This document shows positions 35,052-43,859 of a stretch of DNA of 64,000 nucleotides, piece after piece. The first letter of the stretch is position 1, and each line of letters begins with the position of its first letter. The notes beneath the pieces were generated by a model. That model did not search any database. It was not told where the DNA came from and saw nothing but the letters and a program-made list of their open reading frames with translations. Source of the stretch: Seongchinamella unica (GTDB taxonomy: Bacteria > Pseudomonadota > Gammaproteobacteria > Pseudomonadales > Halieaceae). The position numbers were made by a program, and so were the translations under genes. Where the stretch lies: positions 1-64,000 of the forward strand of contig NZ_SMSE01000004.1 of NCBI RefSeq assembly GCF_004354085.1. The letters run 5' to 3'.

Positions 35052-35135
35052 ACTCTGATATCAGCTGGCCTATAATTTGGACCAAGCTCCCCGGGCAACA
35101 CGTTATCCCGCTTCACCGCGCTCGTCGCCAGACGG
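35052..35135 (+). promoter_or_regulatory. Promoter and leader block shared with the cls gene (copy A)
   Basis: ACTCTG, a TATAAT-type -10 box (35071-35076) and a leader with GGGCAA, TTATCC, ACCGC and CGTCGCCAG align without gaps to copy B (37387-37470); I count about 60 identical positions of 84. ATCCCG (35105-35110) can pair with CGGGAT (35133-35138). The -10 box is 98 nt before the mscS-like ATG (97 nt in copy B is 96), so the architecture is the same in both. Confidence 0.6.
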
Positions 35136-35173
35136 GATCCCAGACGCACCCGGAACCGAAAAGGAATTGCGAG

Positions 35174-36250
35174 ATGGATACCCTTACTCCCCTGCTGGCG
35201 TTGTTGGGGAACAATCCCTATCTACAGGCGACTACAGCAATGCTGCTGGCGATTATTTCTGCCAGCTTTCTCGCCTACATTTTAAGCCGCTTGATCAGTG
35301 GTCTGATCAAGGTGTCCGGTGGCCGCATTAGTGAAACCGTCGGCTACACCGTCCGCTCACCGCTATACTGGACGGTGCTCGGTCTGGGAGCGTTGACCGC
35401 CGTTCGACTACTGCCCCTGTCGCAGAAGGCCGCCGGGATAGCCGGTTCAGTGATATTCAGCCTGCTGCTGGTCAGCTGGTCCACCTTCGCCATCCGGGTC
35501 ACCCGCGGCATCCTGTTGCACTTGAGCCGTGTGCGCGGAAAGCGACAACTGATTCATAGCCAGACCCTGCCACTGTTCAACAACATTGCTCTGGTGGTCG
35601 TGCTGGCAATCGCCGGCTACCTGTTCTTCGTTATCTGGAACATCGATATGACCGCCTGGCTGGCCTCTGCCGGTATTGTGGGAATAGCGGTGGGTTTCGC
35701 CGCCAAGGACACCCTGGCCAATTTATTCGCGGGGGTTTTTATCCTCGCCGACGCCCCCTATAAAATTGGCGATTACATCGTTCTGGACAACAACCAGCGT
35801 GGCAAGGTCACCAATATCGGCCTGCGCTCCACCCGGATACTGACCCGCGAGGACGTCGAGGTCACGGTACCCAATTCCATCATCGGTAATTCCAGTATCA
35901 TCAACGAGTCAGGGGGCCCCCATGTCAAACACCGGATCCGGGTCCCGGTCGGCGTGGCCTATGGCAGTGATATCGACCTGGTCAGGAACGTGCTGGAGCG
36001 CATTGCCGACGACGAGGCAGAGGTGTGCGCCGACCCTGAACCCCGGGTGAGATTTCGCCAGTTTGGCAACTCGGCCCTGGAATTCGAGCTGTTGAGCTGG
36101 GTAGAGGAACCGGAGATTCGCGGCCGGGTCGTCGATGCCCTGAACTGCCAGATCTATCACCAGTTCCGTGATCACGGCATCGAAATTCCGTATTCCAAGC
36201 ACGACATCCATGTCAAGAGTTGGCCAACCCAGGATGAGGGTCCGGGGTGA
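35174..36250 (+). CDS. MscS-type mechanosensitive channel
   Basis: The ATG at 35174 follows AAGGA and starts a 358-residue protein with three or four N-terminal membrane segments. The pore-lining helix and beta domain are typical: WLASAGIVGIAVGFAAKDTLANLFAGVFILADAPYKIGDYI and VTNIGLRSTRILTREDVEVTVPNSIIGNSSIIN. MscS channels release solutes on hypo-osmotic shock. The gene has a 5' leader of about 90 nt shared in sequence with cls, suggesting co-regulation. Confidence 0.88.
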   Translation: MDTLTPLLALLGNNPYLQATTAMLLAIISASFLAYILSRLISGLIKVSGGRISETVGYTVRSPLYWTVLGLGALTAVRLLPLSQKAAGIAGSVIFSLLLVSWSTFAIRVTRGILLHLSRVRGKRQLIHSQTLPLFNNIALVVVLAIAGYLFFVIWNIDMTAWLASAGIVGIAVGFAAKDTLANLFAGVFILADAPYKIGDYIVLDNNQRGKVTNIGLRSTRILTREDVEVTVPNSIIGNSSIINESGGPHVKHRIRVPVGVAYGSDIDLVRNVLERIADDEAEVCADPEPRVRFRQFGNSALEFELLSWVEEPEIRGRVVDALNCQIYHQFRDHGIEIPYSKHDIHVKSWPTQDEGPG

Positions 36251-36303
36251 GTCCCCGCTGTTACTGTTGTGGCCGGGGCGTGGCCCAGGATAGCAGTCCG
36301 GCG

Positions 36304-37380
36304 TTAAGTTGATTCTGTGTCGGGTTGCTCGTGCTGCGAGGCTGGCGGACTGGAGATGAGCACCGCAAACCAGGCGCTGCCTGGTTGCTGCTCGGCGATA
36401 AACTTGACCACCATGGTCAGTGGCACCGACAGCAGCATTCCGACAGGACCAAACATCCAGCCCCAGAAAATCAGGGAGAGAAAGACTGCGAGTGTCGATA
36501 GGCCCAGGCGCTGGCCCATAACCCGTGGCTCGATCACGTTCCCCACCAGGGTATTCACCAGCAGGTAAAGGGAAATCATCAGGCCGGTCAACAGCGGGTC
36601 ACGCGCCAGCAGTGACAGCAACACCGGGGGAATGGCGGCAATGAACGAGCCGATGTTGGGAATAAAGTTAAGAAGGAACGCCAGGAATCCCCACAATAAC
36701 GCAAACTGGACATCCATCAGCCACATCCCGGAACTGATCAGCGCTCCGGTCAGCAGGCTGAGCACCGCCTTGGTGGTGACATAGTTGTTCATGGCAACGG
36801 CGAGCTTGGCCAGTCCGGAGACAAAGTCACTATTGCCCGGCGTGCGTTCAGCCGACAGCTTGGCCCCCAAAGTACTGGCGTCGGCCAGCATAAATATTAC
36901 CGCGAGAACAATCAGTAGCAGGTTGCTCAGCGTATCGCCCAACCCCGAAAGAAAGCCGGCAAAGAAGCCCACGGCGGAGCCCGGGTCAAGGGCGTTGGCA
37001 ATGACCTCGCCGCTGATCTCTACCCCGTGGCCCTCCAGCCAGCTTATCCAGCCCTGCACCAGGGCCCTGAACTGCTCCTCATAATCCGGCAGCGTTTGCA
37101 CAAAGCCACTGACCGAGGACCCGAGCAACAGGAAAACAAGCCCAAGCAATAACAGGGTCACAGATGCAACGACGGTTACCGCCAGCCAGCTCGGGACGCC
37201 CCGCCGACACAAGCGGTTGATGGGCGAGCTGAGAATCGTGGCCATGAACAGGGCCAGCAGGAACGGCGCCAGCAGGTTTGCTGAATAGCGGGCGCCGGCG
37301 AGCACGACGACCAGGGATGCCAAGGTCAGCAGCGAGTCACGTACCGGTTTGACGGACGCTGCGGGAGCTGAATGAGTCAT
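36304..37380 (-). CDS. AI-2E/PerM-type transporter family protein
   Basis: The 358-residue protein has about eight hydrophobic segments and the family signature near the C-terminus: NTLVGNVIEPRVMGQRLGLSTLAVFLSLIFWGWMFGPVGMLLSVPLTMVVKFI. Members include the autoinducer-2 exporter TqsA and Na+/H+ antiporters, so the substrate is open. It lies between the mscS-like gene (convergent) and cls (divergent), in a membrane-stress neighbourhood. Confidence 0.85.
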   Translation of the reverse strand: MTHSAPAASVKPVRDSLLTLASLVVVLAGARYSANLLAPFLLALFMATILSSPINRLCRRGVPSWLAVTVVASVTLLLLGLVFLLLGSSVSGFVQTLPDYEEQFRALVQGWISWLEGHGVEISGEVIANALDPGSAVGFFAGFLSGLGDTLSNLLLIVLAVIFMLADASTLGAKLSAERTPGNSDFVSGLAKLAVAMNNYVTTKAVLSLLTGALISSGMWLMDVQFALLWGFLAFLLNFIPNIGSFIAAIPPVLLSLLARDPLLTGLMISLYLLVNTLVGNVIEPRVMGQRLGLSTLAVFLSLIFWGWMFGPVGMLLSVPLTMVVKFIAEQQPGSAWFAVLISSPPASQHEQPDTEST

Positions 37381-37386
37381 AAGCTT

Positions 37387-37470
37387 ACTCTGTGATAACC
37401 TCGCCTATAATACAGGCTAGAATCTCCGGGCAAAGCTTTATCCGGCAGAACCGCACACGTCGCCAGGCGG
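37387..37470 (+). promoter_or_regulatory. Promoter and leader block shared with the mscS-like gene (copy B)
   Basis: The block contains ACTCTG (37387-37392), TATAAT (37406-37411) and a leader with GGGCAA, TTATCC, ACCGC and CGTCGCCAG in the same order and spacing as copy A. ACCGC (37450-37454) can pair with GCGGT (37467-37471). It ends 36 nt before the cls ATG (38 nt in copy A). Transcription from the -10 box would give a leader of about 90 nt. Confidence 0.6.
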
Positions 37471-37506
37471 TAGACAAAGCGGACTCCTCCCCTGGAAACG
37501 ATCAGA

Positions 37507-38940
37507 ATGAAAAAAAGAAATCAGCGGTTGATCGGAACTGTCATCACAATGTTCTATATCGTGGGGATATTGATGGCCATGCACGCTGCGCTGACCACCC
37601 GCACACCGACGGGTGCCGTCGCATGGACCGTGTCTCTGGTCAGCATGCCGTTCGTGTCTGTTCCCGCCTACGCGGTATTCGGCAGAAACAGGTTCGAGGG
37701 TATGATCGAGGCATTCGAGGAGCGGGCCGACGAAATCGATCGCCTGCTGGCGGCGTACCGCCAGGATCTCGCCCCCTGGGAAGTTCCCGAAAGTGAAGCC
37801 CCGTCCTGGCACAACGCCGTGTACCGCTTGTCCGACAACCGGCTGGTCCGCGGCAATGCTGTGGAGTTGCTTATCGATGGCGATATGACTTTCGACAGCA
37901 TTTTAGAGGGTATTGCGTCGGCGGAGCGTTACATCCTGTTCCAGTTTTACATGATCCACGATGATGGTCTGGGACGGCGGGTCAAAGATGCACTGGCGGA
38001 GCGCGCCCGCGCAGGCGTCAAGGTGATAGTCCTCTATGACGAGGTCGGCAGTTCCGGACTACCCACGGCCTATGTCGAGGACATGCGCGCTGCCGGCATC
38101 GAGGTCAGTTCCTTCAGGCCTACCCAGGGCTGGCAGAACCGCTTCCAGCTGAATTTTCGCAACCATCGGAAAATGGTAGTTGTCGATGGGCGCACAGCCT
38201 GGATCGGCGGTCACAATGTGGGTGATGAATACCTTGGGCTGGATCCCGATTTCAGCCCCTGGCGTGACACCCACGTGAAGATAGACGGGCCCGCGGCATT
38301 GCAGGTTCAGCTGGCGATACTCTCTGACTGGTACTGGGCAACTCGCAATATTCCGGACGTGGACTGGACGCCTGTCCGCTCCGCCAGCGACAACCAGCAG
38401 GTCATGATTCTGCCAACGGCACCCACCGGGCAACTGGAGAGCGCCAGCCTGTTTTTCGTCGCCGCCCTGAACGGCGCACAAGAACGGATCTGGTTGTCCG
38501 CCCCCTACTTCGTCCCCGATGAAGCCGTGATGAAAGCCCTTCAGCTCGCCGCACTGCGCGGGGTGGATGTCCGGGTCATTACCACGGGCAAGCCCGACAG
38601 CCTGCCGGTCTACCTCGCTGCTTTCCACTATATCGATCAACTGCGAGGCCTGGGTATTCGTTTTTACGCCTACCAGCCGGGTTTCCTGCACCAGAAGGTC
38701 ATGCTGATCGATGACCGGATCTCCAGCGTCGGCACGCATAATTTCGACAACCGTTCCTTCCGCCTGAATTTCGAAGTGACAGCAGTGATTGCCGATGAGA
38801 AATTCGCCACCGGGATGGAGGCCATGTTCGAAAGGGACTTCGTCCACGCACAGCCAATTGATGCCGACGCCCTGGACCAGCGCCCCCTGTGGTGGCAGGT
38901 AGGGGTGAAGCTCGCCAGGCTGGCGGCGCCGGTACTGTAG
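37507..38940 (+). CDS. cls: Cardiolipin synthase
   Basis: Two N-terminal membrane helices (LIGTVITMFYIVGILMAMHAA; VSLVSMPFVSVPAYAVFG) precede two phospholipase-D HKD motifs: NHRKMVVVDGRTAWIGGHNVGDEYL and HQKVMLIDDRISSVGTHNFDNRSF. The enzyme condenses two phosphatidylglycerols to cardiolipin at the inner membrane. The length, 477 residues, is normal. The gene is preceded by the leader block shared with the mscS-like channel, which suggests a joint response, for instance to osmotic or membrane stress. Confidence 0.9.
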   Translation: MKKRNQRLIGTVITMFYIVGILMAMHAALTTRTPTGAVAWTVSLVSMPFVSVPAYAVFGRNRFEGMIEAFEERADEIDRLLAAYRQDLAPWEVPESEAPSWHNAVYRLSDNRLVRGNAVELLIDGDMTFDSILEGIASAERYILFQFYMIHDDGLGRRVKDALAERARAGVKVIVLYDEVGSSGLPTAYVEDMRAAGIEVSSFRPTQGWQNRFQLNFRNHRKMVVVDGRTAWIGGHNVGDEYLGLDPDFSPWRDTHVKIDGPAALQVQLAILSDWYWATRNIPDVDWTPVRSASDNQQVMILPTAPTGQLESASLFFVAALNGAQERIWLSAPYFVPDEAVMKALQLAALRGVDVRVITTGKPDSLPVYLAAFHYIDQLRGLGIRFYAYQPGFLHQKVMLIDDRISSVGTHNFDNRSFRLNFEVTAVIADEKFATGMEAMFERDFVHAQPIDADALDQRPLWWQVGVKLARLAAPVL

Positions 38941-38972
38941 GCCAAACCGCGATCGGGAGCGGCCCTGAAAAT

Positions 38973-40322
38973 TCAGCGGGCTGCGTTGTCAGAATATCGT
39001 TCCAGCCGTGAATACAGGGTACGCAGGCTTATCCCCAGGTCATCGGCTACGCGCTGCTTGTCGCCGCCATGCCGGGCAAGACTCGACTTGATCAGCACTT
39101 CTTCTGCCTGGCGCAGTGTAAAACCTGCGGGAATCGAGACGCTGTCCTGACTGTCGCCACCGGCTGCTGCACTGTCATCCTCCAGAGGCAGGTCCGGGGC
39201 GCCAATATCACGACGTGCGGTGGTGCAGGCTTTCTGGATAACGTTCCATAGCTGACGGACATTGCCGGGCCAATGGTAATTCAGCAGCGCTCTTTCGGCG
39301 TCTTTCTTCAGGGTCAGGCGCCGGTCGTTTGCCTCATCGAAGCGGGCCACGAAAAGGCGCGACAGTGCGACGATATCCTGCCCTCGCTCGCGCAGGGGAG
39401 GCACCCTGACCTCGAGCTGACTCAAGCGGTAAAAGAGGTCCTCCCGCAAGAGACCACTTCGAACCGCCTCGTGGGGATCCCGGTTGGTCGCGGCGATCAC
39501 GCGCGCCTGGTAGCTGTGATCCACCTCGCCACCCACCCGGCGAAACTGGCCGCTTTCCAGCACCCTCAGCAGTTTCACCTGGATGCCGTGGGGCATCTCG
39601 GTGATTTCATCAAGCAATAAGGTGCCCTGCCCCACGCGTTCGAAAATACCCAGGTGCTCTGCAACCGCACCACTGAAGCTTCCTTTTTCATGGCCAAACA
39701 ATTCGCTCTCAACCAGTTCGGTGGGAATCGCCGCGCAGTTGATGGCTTCAAACGGCTCAGCGCCATGTGCCGAATAGGCGTGCACTGCCTGTGCGACAAG
39801 CTCTTTCCCGGTGCCACTTTCACCGTGAATGCACAGCACCGCGTCACTCGATGCCGCCCGCCTGAGGAAGCGATACATGTCCTGCATGGGCGCCGAGCTG
39901 CCGTAAAGAGGCCCGAACTGGTCCATGGCCACCGTTTGCTGGCGGGCTTTTCCTTTTCGACTGGCCGCCTCGGCATCCTGATGGATATCCTCAAGCAGTT
40001 CGCTGACATACTTCAGCTCGGGTGGCTGGCGGAGGTACATACCAATACCCCGCGCCACGAGCCCCGCAAAACGCGACTGGGCCTTATGGTCGCCCACCAG
40101 GATGAGCTCACAATCCAGTGTGCCATGCAGTTGCGACACGATGGCCGGTTCGACCTGGCGAGCCGCCACGCACAGCAACACCGGTCCCATTTTTTCTAAT
40201 CGCGCCATCTCTGCCGTGCAGTCGGGCACGCCGGCAATCGCTTCGACGGCGAACCCCGCTTCCTGCAGCGGCTGCAACAGACCTGCGGCGTCCTCTCCCA
40301 GGATCAATGCCTTGTACGCCAT
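38973..40322 (-). CDS. Sigma-54-dependent activator with an atypical sensory domain
   Basis: The ATG at 40322 (MAYKALILGEDAAG) is chosen over an upstream ATG at 40367 because the receiver-like fold begins here. Residues ~1-125 look like a CheY-type domain, but no conserved phosphorylatable Asp is apparent (LLCVAARQVEP at the expected place). Residues ~140-370 form the AAA+ core: HGESGTGKELVAQAVH (Walker A), GTLLLDEI (Walker B) and the sigma-54 loop GSFSGA in place of GAFTGA. The C-terminus is a Fis-type HTH (DKQRVADDLGISLRTLYSRLE). It is divergent from a microprotein operon with a sigma-54 promoter, its likely target. Confidence 0.85.
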   Translation of the reverse strand: MAYKALILGEDAAGLLQPLQEAGFAVEAIAGVPDCTAEMARLEKMGPVLLCVAARQVEPAIVSQLHGTLDCELILVGDHKAQSRFAGLVARGIGMYLRQPPELKYVSELLEDIHQDAEAASRKGKARQQTVAMDQFGPLYGSSAPMQDMYRFLRRAASSDAVLCIHGESGTGKELVAQAVHAYSAHGAEPFEAINCAAIPTELVESELFGHEKGSFSGAVAEHLGIFERVGQGTLLLDEITEMPHGIQVKLLRVLESGQFRRVGGEVDHSYQARVIAATNRDPHEAVRSGLLREDLFYRLSQLEVRVPPLRERGQDIVALSRLFVARFDEANDRRLTLKKDAERALLNYHWPGNVRQLWNVIQKACTTARRDIGAPDLPLEDDSAAAGGDSQDSVSIPAGFTLRQAEEVLIKSSLARHGGDKQRVADDLGISLRTLYSRLERYSDNAAR

Positions 40323-40370
40323 CGTACGCTTCCTCTCCATGACGGGTTGTTTGGGCGGATAATACATTTT

Positions 40371-40388
40371 TGTGCATTTTTATGCACA
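40371..40388. promoter_or_regulatory. Inverted repeat, possible enhancer of the sigma-54 activator
   Basis: TGTGCAT-TTTT-ATGCACA is a perfect inverted repeat, followed by another TGCAT at 40392-40396. It lies 130 bp upstream of the -24/-12 promoter at 40504 and just before the activator's own start. Both place and spacing suit an upstream activating sequence. Confidence 0.5.
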
Positions 40389-40503
40389 TTTTGCATTTCC
40401 GGTCGCCCACTCGATATCGAGCATTGAACCACCCCTCCCGACCACAATATTTTTTATATGAATAACAACAGGTTACAGCCGATCTGTAGAGCCTTGCTGT
40501 CGC

Positions 40504-40519
40504 TGGCACACATGTTGCT
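40504..40519 (+). promoter_or_regulatory. Sigma-54 -24/-12 promoter
   Basis: TGGCAC-ACATG-TTGCT matches the sigma-54 consensus (TGGCAC-N5-TTGCW), including the GG at -24 and the GC at -12 with 10 nt between them. Transcription would start near 40530, about 26 nt before the ATG of the microprotein operon. It is the best sigma-54 promoter in the window and lies next to the sigma-54 activator gene. Confidence 0.75.
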
Positions 40520-40555
40520 GCATTACAGTAAACCCATCAAAGGCCAGGAGGCCCC

Positions 40556-40765
40556 ATGAGCAGCTTTGCCACCAACGCCGTCTGCGCGCACAAACCGCTG
40601 TGTGCTCGAGACTCCATCGAACAAGCCGTCGCTACACTGCAACGGGCGCTGGAGGAATCGACATCACAGGAGCCGGCCGGGTCAGCAGACCTCGACAACC
40701 TGCAGCTGAAGCTGAAACTGGTCCGGGTCCAACCGCGTGAGCATCCAGCGGAGGCGTCGTCGTGA
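40556..40765 (+). CDS. Microprotein 1 of a sigma-54-controlled operon
   Basis: AGGAGG lies 4-5 nt before the ATG. The 69-residue product has an N-terminal Cys pair (NAVCAHKPLC) and a helical, acidic middle (IEQAVATLQRALEES, then ADLDNLQLKLKLVRVQPRE). No signal peptide, membrane segment or known family is seen. It overlaps the next small ORF by 4 nt (GTGA) and follows the sigma-54 promoter at 40504. Two stacked signals (promoter and ribosome binding site) argue it is real. Confidence 0.65.
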   Translation: MSSFATNAVCAHKPLCARDSIEQAVATLQRALEESTSQEPAGSADLDNLQLKLKLVRVQPREHPAEASS

Positions 40766-40935
40766 GCAATTTTGAAACCGCGCTATCGGCCTATTTCGCC
40801 ACCCGAAACCACAATGCGCGTATCAGCAGGGAGCCCGCTTCGGTTCATGCCCGCAGAAAATCCCTGTTGCGCCGCGGTAAAATTGCCCAGGCTGCCGCGG
40901 TGCGGACCGCCACCAAGCTGAAGGCCAATCCGTAG
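40762..40935 (+). CDS. Microprotein 2 of a sigma-54-controlled operon
   Basis: A GTG start overlaps the TGA of microprotein 1 by 4 nt, which implies coupled translation. The 57-residue product is strongly basic (HARRKSLLRRGKIAQAAAVRTATKLKANP at the end), with an aromatic N-terminal patch (NFETALSAYFATRNH). The opening VSNFETAL resembles MSSFATNA of microprotein 1. It may bind nucleic acid or an acidic partner; this is inferred from composition only. No family is recognised. Confidence 0.6.
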   Translation: MSNFETALSAYFATRNHNARISREPASVHARRKSLLRRGKIAQAAAVRTATKLKANP

Positions 40936-41001
40936 CCCGGCGCCGCCCGAGACCGGCACGGGGCGGTCGACAGCGCTCCATGCAAAGCCCGGAACCCGGC
41001 A

Positions 41002-42762
41002 TCAGCCGGGTGCGCGTTGCTCCTCCAGCCGCGCAACCAGCCGGTCTTTCGGGTAGTAGAGCAAGGTGGCGATATCGATCAGGCTGTTGACGATTTTGCC
41101 GGCCTGCTCACTGTCGTTGATCAGGGATGTCGCCATCACCTGGGTGATTTCGCCGCCCAGCAACAGTTCGTTCACCCGACCCGAGACGAGTACATCGAGC
41201 TCGCTGGCTTTTTTCCGATATTTCTCCAGCTTGCGGATATGACGCAGCGGATTTTCCGACTCACTGGCGCGATGAATTTCGCGCATGATCTTGAGAATAC
41301 GCCGGCGAATCCGGTTGTACTCGCTCATTATGGCCGCGTTCCCCGAGCTCATGAACAACACGATGTTGTCGTGCAGCGGCTGCATACGCTTGACCGTACG
41401 CACCAGCTGCCGGTCGGCGATCAGGATGTTGCGCACCGCCTCAACGCTTTCCTCATCCAGTGCGAATTCACTCTGCAGGCGCGTGGCAAAGTCCAGTATC
41501 TCGCCATAAACAGACTTGATCCGGGTATGGTACAGCTCGTCAATATTAACCGGTACGGCCTCGCTGTTTCTTACCACGTCGCGCAGGCGGGCGCCGCTGT
41601 TGAGGTCCTGCCGATGAACGCTGAGCCCGTGGGTAATTGCCTTGTATCCGGCGTTCTGCAGTAATCTCAGGGACTCATCGAACAGCGCCTTGATGCCTGT
41701 CTGGGGGTAGGCCATGGACGCTTTGGTCAGGTAAACCGGCTGATCGATCTCGGGCTCGGGCTCCGGCACCTCCGGCACCAGCCAGCATACGATGGCGGCG
41801 ATTTTTTCGACAAAGCCCAGCAACAGGGCGGTGTTAATGACATTAAAGGCGGTGTGGTAGAGGGAGAGCGCCACCGGCACCGCCGAGGCCTCCACCCAGG
41901 GGGAAACACCCTGGGTGTGCTGCATAAACCAGTCAACCGCATTCAAGGATGGATAGAATACCAGCAGGGCCAGGATGACACCCAGCACATTGAAAATGAG
42001 ATGGGCCCGGGCCGCGCGAGTGGCCTGGTAGTTCGCCACCAGGGCGGCCAGATTTGCCGTAACCGTGGTGCCAATGTTCTGCCCCAGCACCATGGCTGCC
42101 GCCATATCAAAGGGTATCCAGCCTTCCCAGGACATCAGCAGAGTCAGGGCCATGGCGGCACTGGACGACTGCATAACCAGTGTCAGCAGGGCTCCCAGGG
42201 CAAGAAAAATCAGTACCGAAAGAAACCCCATATCGGTGTAGGCCGCCAGCGCAGCGAGCGCTTCCGGGCTCCCGCTGACATCCGGCACGGACTCCTTGAG
42301 GAACTGCAGCCCGATAAAGAGGACGGCGAAACCGATGATGAAGTAACCCCACTGCTGCCACTGGCGGTCTTCGCGCAATGTACAGATAAAACCCAGCCCC
42401 ACGAGTGGCAGGGCCAGCGCGCTCATGCTGAGCTTGAAGCCGACAATGGAGATAAGCCAGGCGGTCACGGTAGTGCCGATATTGGCCCCCATGATGACTC
42501 CGATGGCCTCCACCAGGGTCAGCAGGCCGGCGTTGGTGAAACTGACCACCATCAGCGTGGTGGCGGAAGAGGACTGGATAATCGCGGTAATGCTGAAGCC
42601 GGTGAGCACGGCCAGGAAGCGATTTGAGGTCGTGGTGGCGAGAACATTGCGCATCCTGTCGCCAGCCAGCTCGACAAGCGCGTCGCTCATCACACGCATT
42701 CCGTAGAGGAACAGGCCCAGGGCACCCAGCAGGGTCAGCAGATCGCTGAAACCGTAGTCCAC
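41002..42762 (-). CDS. Na/Pi cotransporter family protein with PhoU-like domain
   Basis: Residues from VDYGFSDLLTLLGALGLFLYGMRVM carry two QSSS repeats (ITAIIQSSSATTLMVVSF, then LVMQSSSAAMALTLLM), the hallmark of NptA/PNaS transporters, with about nine membrane segments. The last ~200 residues are a helical PhoU-like domain. It should import phosphate with sodium. The GTG at 42762 (just before this first segment) is preferred; a TTG at 42831 or a GTG at 42807 is possible but adds a Pro/Gly-rich extension. Confidence is for the gene, not the exact start. Confidence 0.85.
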   Translation of the reverse strand: MDYGFSDLLTLLGALGLFLYGMRVMSDALVELAGDRMRNVLATTTSNRFLAVLTGFSITAIIQSSSATTLMVVSFTNAGLLTLVEAIGVIMGANIGTTVTAWLISIVGFKLSMSALALPLVGLGFICTLREDRQWQQWGYFIIGFAVLFIGLQFLKESVPDVSGSPEALAALAAYTDMGFLSVLIFLALGALLTLVMQSSSAAMALTLLMSWEGWIPFDMAAAMVLGQNIGTTVTANLAALVANYQATRAARAHLIFNVLGVILALLVFYPSLNAVDWFMQHTQGVSPWVEASAVPVALSLYHTAFNVINTALLLGFVEKIAAIVCWLVPEVPEPEPEIDQPVYLTKASMAYPQTGIKALFDESLRLLQNAGYKAITHGLSVHRQDLNSGARLRDVVRNSEAVPVNIDELYHTRIKSVYGEILDFATRLQSEFALDEESVEAVRNILIADRQLVRTVKRMQPLHDNIVLFMSSGNAAIMSEYNRIRRRILKIMREIHRASESENPLRHIRKLEKYRKKASELDVLVSGRVNELLLGGEITQVMATSLINDSEQAGKIVNSLIDIATLLYYPKDRLVARLEEQRAPG

Positions 42763-43022
42763 TACCGTGTTACACCGGCCGTCTGGGCTGGCGACTGCAT
42801 CGGGCACCCAACTCCCGGGCGGGAGTCTCAACCCCCGGCCGCAGCGTAATACCCATCAGGTGGTTCTCTGTGCTCATGACGTCTTCAGTCGCCTCCAGGC
42901 TATCGGCTGATGTTACTTGGCTTTATTCGTTGTTAACAAGCCCATAAACGGCTGCGGTGGCGATTCATCAATACCAGTGCAGATGATTTAAAGTTTGCCC
43001 GAAATCGGCAATAATCCGCGCC

Positions 43023-43853
43023 ATGGCTGAACATTTTTTGCTCAGAAACATGAGCACCAACGAGAATATACCGCTGGTCGCGACATCGATCATCCTGGGC
43101 CGCCGCAAGGACTGCGAGATCGTGGTCGACTCCAGCGAGGCCTCGCGTGAGCATGCGCGCATCCGGGCAGAAGACGGACGCCTTACCCTGGAGGACCTGG
43201 GCTCTACCAACGGGACCATGCTCAACCGGCGGCGCCTGAGACAGCAGGAGCCACTGAGCGGGGGCGATATCATCTCCATTGGCCAGGTGCACTTCATGGT
43301 GGTGGCGCCGGGCAGCGATAGTCACATGACGGTCCTGGGTGGTCGGCTCGCCCGTGCCGACGACAATTACGTGCTCGATCAGGCCGACCCCAATGCTACC
43401 GGCTTGCGCATGCCCTTTCCCCTGCCGCCGGGCTGGACGACAACAGACGGTGTGTTTGACAATGGCCCGGCGAAGCGTAACCCGCAGGACATTGTCAGTG
43501 AGCAGATGGCAAGTCAGTCGATCGGCCAGGAGGGTGCCGATGGAGTCCTGATGATCGTCAGTGACAGGGGTCGCAATACGCTGTTTCCCCTGCGAGCCGG
43601 CAAAGCCGCCTGGGTGATCGGCCGTGCCGACGATTGCGATATAGCCATCTCCGATGCCACCATCTCTTGCGTACACGCGCTGATCACACGCGACGCAGGT
43701 CGATGGTCAATAGAAGACAAAAACTCCACCAATGGAACCCGATTGAACGGCAGGCGGGTCGATAAAGCCGCGCTGGATGACGGTGATAAACTGAATCTGG
43801 GTAAGGTGGACCTGCTGTTCAAATCGATCGAGTGCGCTTCCACGCCTGGCTGA
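43023..43853 (+). CDS. Protein with two FHA domains
   Basis: Two phosphothreonine-binding forkhead-associated domains: residues ~10-95 (IILGRRKDCEIVV, SREHARI, DLGSTNGTMLN) and residues ~190-275 (WVIGRADDCDIAI, SCVHALI, DKNSTNGTRLNGRRV). The first repeat keeps Arg/Ser/His/Asn of the FHA consensus; the second replaces Ser-Arg-x-His by Ser-Cys-Val-His. The ~90-residue linker is disordered in appearance. It likely acts as an adaptor for a Thr kinase; none is encoded in the window. It is convergent with purK. Confidence 0.85.
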   Translation: MAEHFLLRNMSTNENIPLVATSIILGRRKDCEIVVDSSEASREHARIRAEDGRLTLEDLGSTNGTMLNRRRLRQQEPLSGGDIISIGQVHFMVVAPGSDSHMTVLGGRLARADDNYVLDQADPNATGLRMPFPLPPGWTTTDGVFDNGPAKRNPQDIVSEQMASQSIGQEGADGVLMIVSDRGRNTLFPLRAGKAAWVIGRADDCDIAISDATISCVHALITRDAGRWSIEDKNSTNGTRLNGRRVDKAALDDGDKLNLGKVDLLFKSIECASTPG

Positions 43854-43859
43854 AGTCGA

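Noticed and set aside
42933-43676. 247-codon minus-strand frame opposite the FHA gene
   Set aside because: Shadow of the double-FHA coding sequence, which has clear family motifs.
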